Below, in pieces: positions 50,186-59,264 of a stretch of DNA of 64,000 nucleotides. Source of the stretch: GCA-016699445 sp964555055 (GTDB taxonomy: Bacteria; UBA10199; JACPAL01; GCA-016699445). The stretch is from the NCBI GenBank assembly GCA_964555055.1, contig CAZKQW010000008.1, positions 1-64,000 on the forward strand, read 5' to 3'. Each line of letters opens with the position of its first letter. Position 1 is the stretch's first letter. The position numbers and the translations under genes are program-made. Below the pieces are notes generated by a model. It had not been told where the DNA came from and searched no databases. It saw only the letters and a list, made by a program, of their open reading frames with translations.

Positions 50186-50892
50186 GCGAATCGAGACAGT
50201 TTGAATGAAACCTTGAGGGATTCGACGATCTCCCGGAACGAAAACTTGGACTTGCCGAAACGGCGGTCGTGAAAACTGACCGGTAATTCGATGATCCTGG
50301 CGCCCAATCGGTGGCAACGGAAAACGGTTTCCATACCGACGGGATAACCGTGGGACAGGAACTCGTCGAAGGCGAGCTTCTCCATCAAATCCTTCCGGTA
50401 GCACTTGTATCCGCTGCTCAAGTCGCGGACGCGGAGCCCCAGGAAGAACCGGTAAATGGTATTTGCCAAAAAGCTGATCAGAGCGCGCTGCCAGGTCCGG
50501 TTCACCTCTTTCCCGTCCTGTACGTACCGGGACCCGATGACGAGGTCGTAATGTCGGATGAGTCCGAGGAAATTGGGGATATACACGGGATCGTGCGAGA
50601 AATCGGCGTCCATCTCGAAGATGCAGTCCACGTCTCGGCCGAGACAAAACCGGAACCCCGCGATCCCCGCGGTTCCACGGCCTTTTTCGGAGCGCTCGAC
50701 CAAGTGAAGCCTGCCCTGGTGTTTTTCCTGAAGCTTTCGGACCTCCGATGCGGTGCCATCGGGAGACCGATCGTCGACGACGACGATTTCCAGCGTATCC
50801 TGAGGATCTAAAGGAAGGGCGAAAATGGCTTCGATCAATGGAACGATATTTTGCGCTTCATTATAAGTGGGAACCATGATAATCGATCTCAT
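50182..50892 (-). CDS. Polyprenol-phosphate mannose synthase-like GT2
   Basis: A 236-residue family 2 glycosyltransferase: MVPTYNEAQNIVPLIEAIF, VVVDDRSPDGTA, EMDADFSHDP (metal motif) and LSSGYKCYRKDLM, then PVSFHDRRFGKSKFS. These are the marks of DPM1-type polyprenol-monophosphomannose synthases; there is no C-terminal membrane domain. It would load mannose, or another sugar from a GDP donor, on a polyprenol phosphate. It leads the minus operon with gmhB, hddA and hddC. The GDP-heptose made by those genes is a possible donor. Confidence 0.88.
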   Translation of the reverse strand: MRSIIMVPTYNEAQNIVPLIEAIFALPLDPQDTLEIVVVDDRSPDGTASEVRKLQEKHQGRLHLVERSEKGRGTAGIAGFRFCLGRDVDCIFEMDADFSHDPVYIPNFLGLIRHYDLVIGSRYVQDGKEVNRTWQRALISFLANTIYRFFLGLRVRDLSSGYKCYRKDLMEKLAFDEFLSHGYPVGMETVFRCHRLGARIIELPVSFHDRRFGKSKFSFREIVESLKVSFKLSRFA

Positions 50893-50953
50893 GAATTCTT
50901 ACATCTGATCCCGTAGTTTTCATGTCAAGAATTCTCACAGAGAGAGATCCATC

Positions 50954-52399
50954 GTGGATAAAGGGCTCGAAAAAAGCGCGACGGGCACGGTTCGCGCCGT
51001 TTTTTATTCCGTTTTAACCTTGGGATTCGCGGTCCGTCTTTTTTTCCTGCTCCGCGACGACGGGATATTTTGGCCGGATGAAATCTATCAAGGCTTGGAA
51101 CAGGCTCACCGTTTGGCCTTCGGTTACGGCCTCGTCGGCTGGGAATACATCGTCGGCGCCCGGCCATGGACATTTCCGGCCCTCATGGCGCCTCTCCTCA
51201 GGATCGGTACCTCCTTAGGGAATGCTCCCGAAAATTATCTATTCACGGTGCGCTTTTTCTTCTGCCTCGTTTCCTTGGGTACCGCCTTGGGGATCCATCG
51301 CCTCGCGAAAAACCTGGGTGCCGACGATCTTTCGGCCACCTTAGGGATGGCCTTCTTCTTTCTGGCGCCTCCGGTGGTCTTTTTCTCACCGCGGACCATG
51401 GCGGAGACCGCCGGGGCTTTTTTCGTCGTGTGGTCCTTGGCGCATTTCTTCTCGCCGTCCCCATCACGGTATCGAAACCTCTGGGCCAGCAGCTTGATCG
51501 CATTCAGCGTCTTCATTCGCATCCACCACGCGATCTACGGCCTCCTCTTCGCAGTTTTTCTGGCTTGGAAACGACGTTGGAAAGATCTCCTCCAGAGCCT
51601 CGGAATCCTTATCCTATGGGCAATAATCTATGGTTTTTTAGACTTTTGCGGATGGGGAGAATGGTTCCACTCCGCCCTCACCTATCTGAAAGCCAATATC
51701 ATGGAAGACAAGTCCCGGAATTTCGGAACCTCGCCCTTCTGGTATTATGCGGACGTTTTCTGGACTTCCATGCCTCTTTCCACTCTCCTTTTATTGGCCT
51801 CAGCGGCTCTTCTGGGGAAAAAGGCGGGAAACCGGAACTCCATCGCCGTTCTCGCGATGGCCCTCGCCTTCATAGGGGTCCATTCGGCGATTCCCCATAA
51901 AGAGTTTCGCTTCATTTTTTCCGCCATTCCCCTCTTGGGGGCCAGTATCGGGGCTTCTTTCAGTCGGATGAAGGAAAGCAGGATTTCTTATGCGGGCCTG
52001 GCTATCGCGGTAGTCTCCCTGGCTTTTTTCCCGAGCCTTACGTTCGAGGATTTAGGGGCGCAGAAGACGGCAAAGGCGGAATTCACCAGCGCCTTCGATT
52101 ACCAGGGTCCCCTCAATCGGCTCTTGATCACCGCGGGCAAACGGCCGGACCTTTGCGGTATTCTCGTCGAGAAAGTTCCCTTGGAATGGACGGGAGGCTA
52201 TAGCTACCTCCATCGAAACGTCCCTCTGTATTCCACCCGCTATAAATTTCCCAGGGAAGAGGTTTATTACAATTACATCCTCGCGGAACGGAGCGCTAAG
52301 CCCTCGGAAGAAGAAGTCGCCGGCGATCAGGGATGGCGCCTTTTGAAAACCGCCGCCACTTGCCGACAGGATACGGACTATGACGCGAAAATCCCTTAA
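50954..52399 (+). CDS. GT22-like mannosyltransferase (ALG9/PIG-B type)
   Basis: A 481-residue polytopic protein. The first outer loop carries FWPDEIYQGLEQAHRLAFGYG (Asp42-Glu43), then GWEYIVGARPWTFP, and a later loop has PHKEFRFIF (H315-F320). DE, WE(Y)xxGxRSW and HKExRF are the hallmarks of the GT22 family, which use dolichol-phosphate-mannose in eukaryotes. About ten helices are visible. Bacteria have few GT22 proteins. A polyprenol-phosphate-mannose-synthase-like gene lies 61 bases away on the other strand, a plausible donor maker. Start GTG 50954. Confidence 0.78.
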   Translation: MDKGLEKSATGTVRAVFYSVLTLGFAVRLFFLLRDDGIFWPDEIYQGLEQAHRLAFGYGLVGWEYIVGARPWTFPALMAPLLRIGTSLGNAPENYLFTVRFFFCLVSLGTALGIHRLAKNLGADDLSATLGMAFFFLAPPVVFFSPRTMAETAGAFFVVWSLAHFFSPSPSRYRNLWASSLIAFSVFIRIHHAIYGLLFAVFLAWKRRWKDLLQSLGILILWAIIYGFLDFCGWGEWFHSALTYLKANIMEDKSRNFGTSPFWYYADVFWTSMPLSTLLLLASAALLGKKAGNRNSIAVLAMALAFIGVHSAIPHKEFRFIFSAIPLLGASIGASFSRMKESRISYAGLAIAVVSLAFFPSLTFEDLGAQKTAKAEFTSAFDYQGPLNRLLITAGKRPDLCGILVEKVPLEWTGGYSYLHRNVPLYSTRYKFPREEVYYNYILAERSAKPSEEEVAGDQGWRLLKTAATCRQDTDYDAKIP

Positions 52400-53561
52400 C
52401 CTCTTAGGAGCCTTCTTATTGGCGCTGAGCCTGGCGTTGCACGCGTGGGCTTACTTCCATAAGATCCACGACGATGATTACGGCTGGGATCACGATACGT
52501 ATGCCGCCGCCGTTCAAGCGATCGAGTCGGGCCGGAATCCCTATGACACCGAAGTCATCGGACCTCTTTCGGGAAGGAACCTGTCTTTCGTATACCCCGC
52601 CGGGGTATACCCGTGGTTAAAGATCATTTCGGCGATCCCCCGATCCTATTTTCTCGTCTATGGGCTTTGCCTCGCCGGTGCGGGTTTTTTCCTGAGCGCG
52701 GCGCTACGCGAGAAACGCTGGGACTTTTTCTTACCCCTTCTACTCACGGGTTACGCGGCCGTTCCTTGGAACCTCAAGTCCGGGAATATAGGCCTCCTGG
52801 AAGCGCTTTGGATGGGCTTCGCTCTTTTCCTCATGTCGCGAGAGCGCTTCCTCGCGGCGGGCATCATGTTGGGTTATTTCGCTTCGGTGAAGATTTTACC
52901 CTTATTTTACGTGGTTCCGGCCCTTTTATTTTTCCGAGAAAAGGACGCGAGGGTCGGGAAAATAGCTCTCGGCGTGGGATCGGGACTCATTCTCCAATTT
53001 CTGATCGGAATGGTGATTTCCCCATCTTACCACCTCGAGTTCTACCGGCAATTCTGGGAATCCCAACAACACGCGCCTATAAGCGAATTAAGGCCTGGAG
53101 AACAAAACCCGACGCTTTTCCTGCTCCTGAGGCATGTATTTTATTATCACGATTGGCCTTTGACGGTGGTCTATGGGATTTACGCGTCGGTGGTCTCCGG
53201 CGTCTTATTTTTTCTTTACCGGGCTCGGGGCAGATGCGCCGACTTCCTCACCTATTTTTCCTTGGTCATGGTGGTGATGTGCCCCTTCTTACCCCGGACG
53301 AAACCCTACGCGTTCGCCGTATTCCTGATCCCGCTTTACGTATTGGCGGTGAAATTCCCTTTAAAAGAGCGGATGTTCCTCGCGGCGGCCGTTGTTTTTC
53401 TGCCGATCCTGCATTTCATCCATCCTTTCCAGGAGGGAATGCAGGGATTCACAAAGCAGTTTCTGGCGTGTTCGCAAGCCCTCTTTTCCTTAGCGACGGC
53501 TGGATTCATGGCTTACCGGACTTATAGAGCTTCGGATCCCTCGGCGGGCTTTGAAGGTTGA
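52380..53561 (+). CDS. GT87-like (DUF2029) polyprenol-phosphate mannosyltransferase
   Basis: A 393-residue membrane protein of nine or ten helices. The first loop has DHDTYAAAVQAIESGRNPYDTE and VYPAGVYPW; NLKSGNIGLLEALWMGFALFLMSRERFLAAGIMLGYFASVKILPLFY is the long conserved core of the GT87/DUF2029 family. Relatives in Actinobacteria elongate mannans with polyprenol-phosphate-mannose. It overlaps the GT22-like gene by 20 bases and scpB on the other strand by 40. Confidence 0.75.
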   Translation: MTRKSLNLLGAFLLALSLALHAWAYFHKIHDDDYGWDHDTYAAAVQAIESGRNPYDTEVIGPLSGRNLSFVYPAGVYPWLKIISAIPRSYFLVYGLCLAGAGFFLSAALREKRWDFFLPLLLTGYAAVPWNLKSGNIGLLEALWMGFALFLMSRERFLAAGIMLGYFASVKILPLFYVVPALLFFREKDARVGKIALGVGSGLILQFLIGMVISPSYHLEFYRQFWESQQHAPISELRPGEQNPTLFLLLRHVFYYHDWPLTVVYGIYASVVSGVLFFLYRARGRCADFLTYFSLVMVVMCPFLPRTKPYAFAVFLIPLYVLAVKFPLKERMFLAAAVVFLPILHFIHPFQEGMQGFTKQFLACSQALFSLATAGFMAYRTYRASDPSAGFEG

Positions 53562-54259
53562 AGGATCTCCTTCTCGACACTCTTGAGGTTTTTCATGCCT
53601 TCGTCGAGTTCGGCTAAGAGTTCCTTCTCCCCTTCTTCCAAGGCCAAAATCTCCTCCGTCGAAGATAAAAGATCGTCCAAGACAACGGATGTCGATTGAG
53701 CAACGCGCGCTTCCTCGGCTTGACGGCGGACCATTTCCTCGAAATCCCTCAAGGGAGGCAGCTCGTTCAGGTCCTTCAGGCTGAAGATGTCCAAGAATTC
53801 CTTGCTGGTGCCGTAAAGCATCGGCCGGCCCGGCTCTTCCTTCCGGCCGACTAAGCGGATCATACGCCGTTCCATGAGATTCTTTAAGACCCCTCCGCTA
53901 TCGACGCCCCTTATATCGTCGATCTCCGCACGCGTAAGTGGTTGGCGGTAGGCGATGATGGCCAATACTTCCAAAGCCGACGTGGAGAGGCGTTGCGGCT
54001 TGTCTTTGTTCAGCAGATGGATCCAGGAGGCGAAATCGCTCTTCGTCCGGAACTCATAGCCTTGGGCGACTTTCGTCAATGAGAGCGCGGAATCCTTTTC
54101 GTTCCACTCGACCATCAAATCTTCCAAGGCCTTTTCCACAGCCTCTCGATCCGGCTTAGCCTCCTCGGGATGGGAAAGGAGGACTTCCATCATCTCGTTC
54201 ATGCTTAAGGGTTTTCCGGAAATAAAAATCAATGCTTCAAGAATGCGCTTTAATTCCAT
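53522..54259 (-). CDS. scpB: Segregation and condensation protein B
   Basis: A 245-residue ScpB: two winged helices, with LKRILEALIFISGKPLSMNEM at the start, LSTSALEVLAIIAYRQPLTRAEIDDIRGVDSGGVLKNLMERRMIRLVGRKEEPGRPMLYGTSKEFL split over the second. The C-terminal 70 residues are acidic and helical. It binds ScpA and Smc to form bacterial condensin. It starts one base after the scpA stop. Confidence 0.94.
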   Translation of the reverse strand: MELKRILEALIFISGKPLSMNEMMEVLLSHPEEAKPDREAVEKALEDLMVEWNEKDSALSLTKVAQGYEFRTKSDFASWIHLLNKDKPQRLSTSALEVLAIIAYRQPLTRAEIDDIRGVDSGGVLKNLMERRMIRLVGRKEEPGRPMLYGTSKEFLDIFSLKDLNELPPLRDFEEMVRRQAEEARVAQSTSVVLDDLLSSTEEILALEEGEKELLAELDEGMKNLKSVEKEILQPSKPAEGSEAL

Positions 54260-54260
54260 T

Positions 54261-55043
54261 TTAACCTCCCACCTCTTCCGTGGTTTCCGTATTTTCCGGA
54301 TTGGATTCTTTAGCTTCGATATTTTCCTGAGGTGCCGTCTCGCCCAACTGTGACACGATCACGATGCGCCCGAAGACCCGATCCTGCAGGATGCGGATGA
54401 AGCTCTGCTTTCCCATTTCTAAAACCGCCAGGAACGTCACGACCACCTGAGGTTTGGTGGCATCCCCCTCGAAGAGATCTTCGAAGGCGACCTGTGTTTT
54501 GCCTCTGAGGAATTCCGTGAGTTGCACGAGCCTCTCGGCCGTGCCAACGACTTTCCCGCGGATCTCGTGGACCTTATCCTGCGGCAGACGCTTCAAGACG
54601 TTTTGGAAGGCCACAAGCAAGGCTTCCATGTCCGCTTCCACCAAGGGGCCCTCTTCAGGCGTCTCGACTTCCGTCGGGAGACGTCGGAAAACATCACGAC
54701 CCAGGACATGGCGTTGGTTCAAATCCCCAGCGGCCAATTTGAACTTTTGGTATTCGAGCAATTTGTTCACGAGGTCTTGGCGCGGATCCGGCCCTTCGTC
54801 CTCTTCGGGCGCCGATTCCGGCAAGAGCATCTTGGATTTGATGTAAGCCAACTCCGCCGCCATTTCCAAAAACTCCCCGGCCAAGTCGATATCGAGGTCT
54901 TTCGCGAGATCGATGTATTGGAGATACTCGTCCAAGAGCTTGGAGATCGGAATGTCGTTGATGTCCAAGTCCTCTTTTTTGATTAGGTAGAGCAAGAGGT
55001 CGAGGGGTCCTTCGAAAATATCGAGGCTAACTTGGTTGGTCAT
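54261..55043 (-). CDS. scpA: Segregation and condensation protein A
   Basis: A 260-residue kleisin: VSLDIFEGPLDLLLYLIKKEDLDINDIPISKLLDEYLQY at the Smc-binding N-terminus, MAAELAYIKSKMLLPE, and a C-terminal winged helix (TFLAVLEMGKQSFIRILQ). It bridges the Smc heads. It overlaps trpS by four bases upstream and leads into scpB. Confidence 0.94.
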   Translation of the reverse strand: MTNQVSLDIFEGPLDLLLYLIKKEDLDINDIPISKLLDEYLQYIDLAKDLDIDLAGEFLEMAAELAYIKSKMLLPESAPEEDEGPDPRQDLVNKLLEYQKFKLAAGDLNQRHVLGRDVFRRLPTEVETPEEGPLVEADMEALLVAFQNVLKRLPQDKVHEIRGKVVGTAERLVQLTEFLRGKTQVAFEDLFEGDATKPQVVVTFLAVLEMGKQSFIRILQDRVFGRIVIVSQLGETAPQENIEAKESNPENTETTEEVGG

Positions 55044-56026
55044 GTCAATTTCATCGCTTTTTGCACGCGGTTTAAGGTTTCCTGGGCGATCGCACGGGCC
55101 TTCTCGCTTCCCCGTCGCGCGACATCGTCGACATAACCCGGATCCCTCAAGATCTCCTCCCTCTTCCGACGGATCGGATCAAGGAAATCGTTCAGGAGCG
55201 CCGCCATTTTCTTCTTGTCGTCCGTACATCCCAAGACGGCCGCACGGCATTCTTGGGCCACTTTCGTGGTTTCTTCAGGCGTATTATGCAGTTTATGATA
55301 ATCGTAGATGATGCAAATGTCAGGATTCCCCGGGTCGGAGCGCTTGACGCGCGCCGGATCCGTAATGGCGGCTTGGACTTTCTTTGAGACCTCTTCCGGC
55401 GTGTCGCTTAAATAGATCGAATTGTTATAACTCTTGCTCATCTTGCGCCGGTCGAGACCTAAAAGCTTTGGTGCCGACGTCAAAAGGGGTTGGGCTTCGA
55501 CGAGGATACTCCCTTGGTAGAGATGGTTGAATCTCCGGACGATTTCGCGGGCCAATTCGATATGAGGCACCTGGTCGACGCCGACGGGGACCTTATTCCC
55601 GTCGTAGAGGGCCACGTCCGCGGCTTGAAGCAACGGGTAACCCAAAAAACCGTACGTCGACAGGTCCTTCGTGGCCAGCTCTTGCTGCATTTCCTTAAAG
55701 GAAGGGACACGTTCCAACCAACCCAATGGCGTGATCATGGAAAGAAGAAGGTGTAACTCGGCGTGTTCTTTCACGTGCGATTGAACGAAAATCGTTGCCT
55801 TATCGGGGTTCAATCCAACGGCTAACCAATCGGCGAGCACGTCGCGCGTCGACTGGCGGATGACTTCCGGATCGGCATATTCGGTAGTCAACGCATGCCA
55901 ATCGGCCACGAAAAAGAAGCATTCCTCTTTTTCTTGCAGCATCAGCCAATTTCTTAAAACCCCGTGATAATGTCCTAAATGAAGCTTCCCGGTAGGCCTC
56001 ATCCCCGAAACAATACGAGTTTTCAT
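55040..56026 (-). CDS. trpS: Tryptophanyl-tRNA synthetase
   Basis: A 328-residue class I synthetase: SGMRPTGKLHLGHYHGVLRN contains the HIGH-type motif (HLGH), ADWHALTTEY, GYPLLQAADVALYDGNKVPVGVDQVPHIELAREI, and KMSKSYNNS the KMSKS loop. Length is normal. trpS-scpA-scpB is a common order in deltaproteobacteria-like genomes. Confidence 0.96.
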   Translation of the reverse strand: MKTRIVSGMRPTGKLHLGHYHGVLRNWLMLQEKEECFFFVADWHALTTEYADPEVIRQSTRDVLADWLAVGLNPDKATIFVQSHVKEHAELHLLLSMITPLGWLERVPSFKEMQQELATKDLSTYGFLGYPLLQAADVALYDGNKVPVGVDQVPHIELAREIVRRFNHLYQGSILVEAQPLLTSAPKLLGLDRRKMSKSYNNSIYLSDTPEEVSKKVQAAITDPARVKRSDPGNPDICIIYDYHKLHNTPEETTKVAQECRAAVLGCTDDKKKMAALLNDFLDPIRRKREEILRDPGYVDDVARRGSEKARAIAQETLNRVQKAMKLT

Positions 56027-56068
56027 AACCCTCTTTTCCTAGTTCTGCCCTGACGCCTCACTCTTTTC

Positions 56069-56707
56069 TTATCGAGGCAGCAAGTAATCCGCCACAATCG
56101 ACACGGGAATCGTCAGGTATCTGAAGAATCCTAAATAAAGAGCCGCGATCATAATAAGAAACCCATAGCGATTGATCGACTCCAGCATCGGCAGCAAAGA
56201 GCGCGGCAAAAAGCCGGCAAAAATATGGGCGCCATCCAATGGATGGATCGGCACGAGATTAAAGAAGGCCAGCATGAGATTCAGGTAAACGCCTGTGGCG
56301 AAGATTTGGATGAAATGTTCCGTAAATTCTCCGTGGAGTGAGAGCCTAGCCATCCCATGGAGGATGCCAGCGAAGGCGAGAGCTAGGCAGAGGTTCGATA
56401 CGGGACCCGCAGCCGATACCCACATATCTCCTTTCCGACCTCCACGGAGATTGCGAGAATTCACCGGGACGGGTTTCGCCCAGCCAAACAACAGCAAGCC
56501 CGGCATTAAAAACATCAACAAGGGAAACAGAACGGTCCCAATCCAATCAATATGAGCCAACGGATTTAAACTGAGACGACCGAGCATTTTTGCGGTTGGA
56601 TCTCCCAGGCGATTCGCCATCCACGCATGAGAAGCTTCATGAAACGACAGAGAGAAAAGAAAAACGGGAAAAAATATGAAAAAATCGGCTAAGCGCTCTG
56701 TTAACAT
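56069..56707 (-). CDS. Site-2-protease-family (M50) membrane metalloprotease
   Basis: A 212-residue membrane protein. The zinc site is HEASHAW (HExxH) in the first helix region, and NLVPIHPLDGAHIF supplies the third ligand Asp in the N-x-x-P-x-x-x-LDG motif. Five or six helices are visible. This is the short YwhC/Rip-like type without PDZ domain. Its substrate is unknown. It precedes trpS by 42 bases on the same strand. Confidence 0.9.
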   Translation of the reverse strand: MLTERLADFFIFFPVFLFSLSFHEASHAWMANRLGDPTAKMLGRLSLNPLAHIDWIGTVLFPLLMFLMPGLLLFGWAKPVPVNSRNLRGGRKGDMWVSAAGPVSNLCLALAFAGILHGMARLSLHGEFTEHFIQIFATGVYLNLMLAFFNLVPIHPLDGAHIFAGFLPRSLLPMLESINRYGFLIMIAALYLGFFRYLTIPVSIVADYLLPR

Positions 56708-56923
56708 TAAGGAAAACGCTTTTGCTTGGAGAGGAATGGCTTGTCGAGGAAATTTAATCTCATACTTTAAAAAGGCCTGGAATCCGAGTGAGGCCCCTTC
56801 TCGGCTTTAAATTCCCACAGACTCTCATGACTTACAAGACTTCCCATGCCTTACAAATTAAAAATGCTAAATTTTTAGCCATCCAACACAACGTTTCGGT
56901 CCAAAATTCCGATAATATTCATC

Positions 56924-58078
56924 GTGTTTTTGTTCAATTTTCAAAAATCGGCATTGCCGAAATACTCCTCTGAAGAATGGGTTTCTTTGTTTCAGCGGCA
57001 TGCGAAAGTCCAGGTATCCGATGGATTGAGGGATGTGCTTAAAGGAATGAAAATTCATGAACGTGCCTCATGCTTGGATATAGAAGAGTATTTTAAAAAT
57101 GATCGCTGCAAACCGGTTAAAAAGACAATTTCTTATTATGAAGAAGCGGTCCAAAAAGGCCTGAAGGAAATCGGCCTTGATCATTCGCATATAAATGGAA
57201 TCGTATTCTCCACGAACACTCCAGACTATCAAGCCCCCGGGATGAGCGCTTACTTGATGGCGGATCTTCCGTTTCAAAGAGATATCGCCCACTACAACCT
57301 GACGGGAATGGGCTGCGCAGGCTCCTTACTACAACTGAATCTGCTAAAGGACCTAACCCTTGCGCATCCTCAAAAATTATGGCTGGCGTGCGTGGGAGAT
57401 TTCGGACAAGCTTTTTTGCCTAGCCTGGATTTTTTCAGAGGGAAAACTCTCTATGGCTTTTCGGAAATATCCACCATGAACGTACCCTCTGAAGAAAAAC
57501 AAAAACTTATCGAAGCCACGAATCTTTTCATACAAGCTTATTTATTCGGAGACGCCGCCGTTTGTTATTTGGCGGCGGGAAATGACTGGTGGCAAGAGTA
57601 TCGTCTCCAACCTAAAAGCTATGCGCAGCTTAACTGCTTCAGCATGCTCAGCAATATCGATTCCGCGGATATTACGGCTATTTTTTTTAAAGACGCTCTC
57701 GCCGCGCAGCCTGAAGTGCTCCACAAGAGAATGCAATACCATATGGGAAAAGAAGTTCCTGAAATCGTCGAAAAATACATGAGACACCTGATCAAAGACG
57801 CGTCTCACGATTGGGATCAAGTATTGATTCATACGGGAAGCCAGAAAATTATTGAAAAAGTGGCTTGTGTCGGAGGTTGGTCTCCTGAAAAAATCTCATT
57901 AGGTGGAGGCATTCTCGCCCGCTATGGGAATGTGACTCAAGCTTCCATTCCGATGATGTGGGACAGACTCTCCCGGGAACTCTCACAGAAAAAAACGCGT
58001 GTTCTTAATTTATCCTTCGGCTTGGGCTTCATGGGTGCGATGGCCGACATGACGTTCTTTTCTGAAATTCACAGATGA
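56924..58078 (+). CDS. Type III polyketide synthase-like protein
   Basis: A 384-residue thiolase-fold protein with the Cys-His-Asn triad of chalcone-synthase-like enzymes: C131 in TGMGCAGSLLQL, H303 in LIHTGSQKI, N336 in ARYGNVTQASIP. The latter motif (YGNxxxAS) is the type III PKS/KAS III form. It would extend an acyl starter with malonyl-CoA. N-terminal start GTG 56924 is uncertain; the family usually has only 10-20 residues before ALPKYSSEEW, so it fits. No methyltransferase or oxidase that usually goes with alkylresorcinol or alkylpyrone synthesis is next to it. Confidence 0.75.
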   Translation: MFLFNFQKSALPKYSSEEWVSLFQRHAKVQVSDGLRDVLKGMKIHERASCLDIEEYFKNDRCKPVKKTISYYEEAVQKGLKEIGLDHSHINGIVFSTNTPDYQAPGMSAYLMADLPFQRDIAHYNLTGMGCAGSLLQLNLLKDLTLAHPQKLWLACVGDFGQAFLPSLDFFRGKTLYGFSEISTMNVPSEEKQKLIEATNLFIQAYLFGDAAVCYLAAGNDWWQEYRLQPKSYAQLNCFSMLSNIDSADITAIFFKDALAAQPEVLHKRMQYHMGKEVPEIVEKYMRHLIKDASHDWDQVLIHTGSQKIIEKVACVGGWSPEKISLGGGILARYGNVTQASIPMMWDRLSRELSQKKTRVLNLSFGLGFMGAMADMTFFSEIHR

Positions 58079-58111
58079 GAGCTTAGTCTCGATACATGAC
58101 TTGAAAGAGAT

Positions 58112-59011
58112 TCAGCTCCTCGGGTGTTTGGAGATGATTCCTTTCAGATGCGTCAGATTGAGATGGGTGTAGATTTCCGTAGTGGCGATATTTGAATGGC
58201 CGAGCATGACTTGCACACTTCTGAGGTCGGCGCCTCGTTCGACCAGATGAGTCGCGAAAGAATGTCTCAAGACATGAGGGCTAATAGGACGCCGGATGCC
58301 GGCCTTGATGGAGAGGGTTTTAATAATGTTCCAAAACATCTGCCGGGTCATAGGGCCCCCTCTTCTGGTTAAAAAAAGAGCCTGAGTCGAATGTCCCTTT
58401 TTCAGGCATTCGCGCGAATCCGATAAATAGTCTTCAAGAGCGATGATGGCGGATTTTCCTAAGGGGACGATCCTCTCTTTGGAGCCCTTTCCATAGGCTT
58501 TTAAGAAACCTTTGGAGAGATTCAAGTCGTCCACATTGAGGTTCACGAGCTCGGAAACGCGTAAGCCCGTCGCATACAGGACCTGTATCATGGCTTGATT
58601 GCGGCGATTTTCCAGAGAGGCCCCACCGGAATTCCCCAGGGAAACCTCGAGGAGGCGGTCGACTTCATTCAATGTCAAAAAGTTAGGGAGTTTCCGACCG
58701 ATCTTCGGGATATCGATGAGAGCGGTCGGGTCTTGATTTAAAATTTTTTCCTGATTCAAGAATTTAAAAAATCGACGGATCGCCACCAGATGACGGGCCG
58801 CAGACCTTGGCTTCAACCCCTTTTTGTTCAGCCGCATCAAATGCTCGACTATATCCGTCGGACTCACGTCTCCGGGTGTTTGAAGCTTCTTTTCCTCCAG
58901 GCTTTTTAGAAAAGAGCTTAAATCTGTACCGTAGGAAGCGAGCGTATTTTTCGATAAGCCTCTTTCGACTTTTAAATGATCCAAGAAGGATTGAAGAAAG
59001 ACGTCCATCAT
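58112..59011 (-). CDS. xerD: Tyrosine recombinase XerD
   Basis: A 299-residue tyrosine recombinase: FLQSFLDHLKVERGLSKNTLASYGTDLSSFL at the N-terminus; catalytic ATGLRVSELVNL (Arg), AYGKGSKERIVPLG (Lys), SPHVLRHSFATHLVERGADLR (His, Arg), GHSNIATTEIYTHL (His, Tyr). It matches XerD in length and motif spacing, and partners the XerC encoded at 30945. Convergent with the PKS gene. Confidence 0.92.
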   Translation of the reverse strand: MMDVFLQSFLDHLKVERGLSKNTLASYGTDLSSFLKSLEEKKLQTPGDVSPTDIVEHLMRLNKKGLKPRSAARHLVAIRRFFKFLNQEKILNQDPTALIDIPKIGRKLPNFLTLNEVDRLLEVSLGNSGGASLENRRNQAMIQVLYATGLRVSELVNLNVDDLNLSKGFLKAYGKGSKERIVPLGKSAIIALEDYLSDSRECLKKGHSTQALFLTRRGGPMTRQMFWNIIKTLSIKAGIRRPISPHVLRHSFATHLVERGADLRSVQVMLGHSNIATTEIYTHLNLTHLKGIISKHPRS

Positions 59012-59173
59012 TGTCCTATTTCACACTGCTTTGGTGGCCTTTTTGAGCCAGATTTTTATCGCACTTGCCAAGTACTCAGCGGACTTAAATCATAAAAAAG
59101 TCATTTTTACCACCCTTCACGGGAAAAATCGCGAGATTTCATCTTTTTCGCGGGGTTTCGACCCATTTTCACT

Positions 59174-59190
59174 TTGGCATGTCCGTTGCT
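59174..59190 (+). promoter_or_regulatory. Sigma-54 promoter candidate
   Basis: The 17 bases TTGGCATGTCCGTTGCT match the sigma-54 consensus YTGGCACGNNNNTTGCW at all fixed positions except one (T for C after TGGCA). The GG and GC doublets have the required 10-base spacing. Transcription would begin near 59201, 64 bases before the ATG of the repeat protein at 59265. The stretch 59012-59264 holds no gene. Confidence 0.6.
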
Positions 59191-59264
59191 CTCTTGAGCT
59201 CTGGGTAGACGGGATCCGTCATATTGAGGTCCTGAAAAAAAACATCATTAAAGAAAGGCATTTT

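Noticed and set aside
56708..56923. Gap between the M50 protease and PKS genes
   Set aside because: About 216 bases with no RNA gene, convincing promoter or repeat that I can support.
56788..56973. 61-residue frame upstream of the type III PKS gene
   Set aside because: It does not resemble the N-terminus of the family and overlaps the PKS start in another frame.
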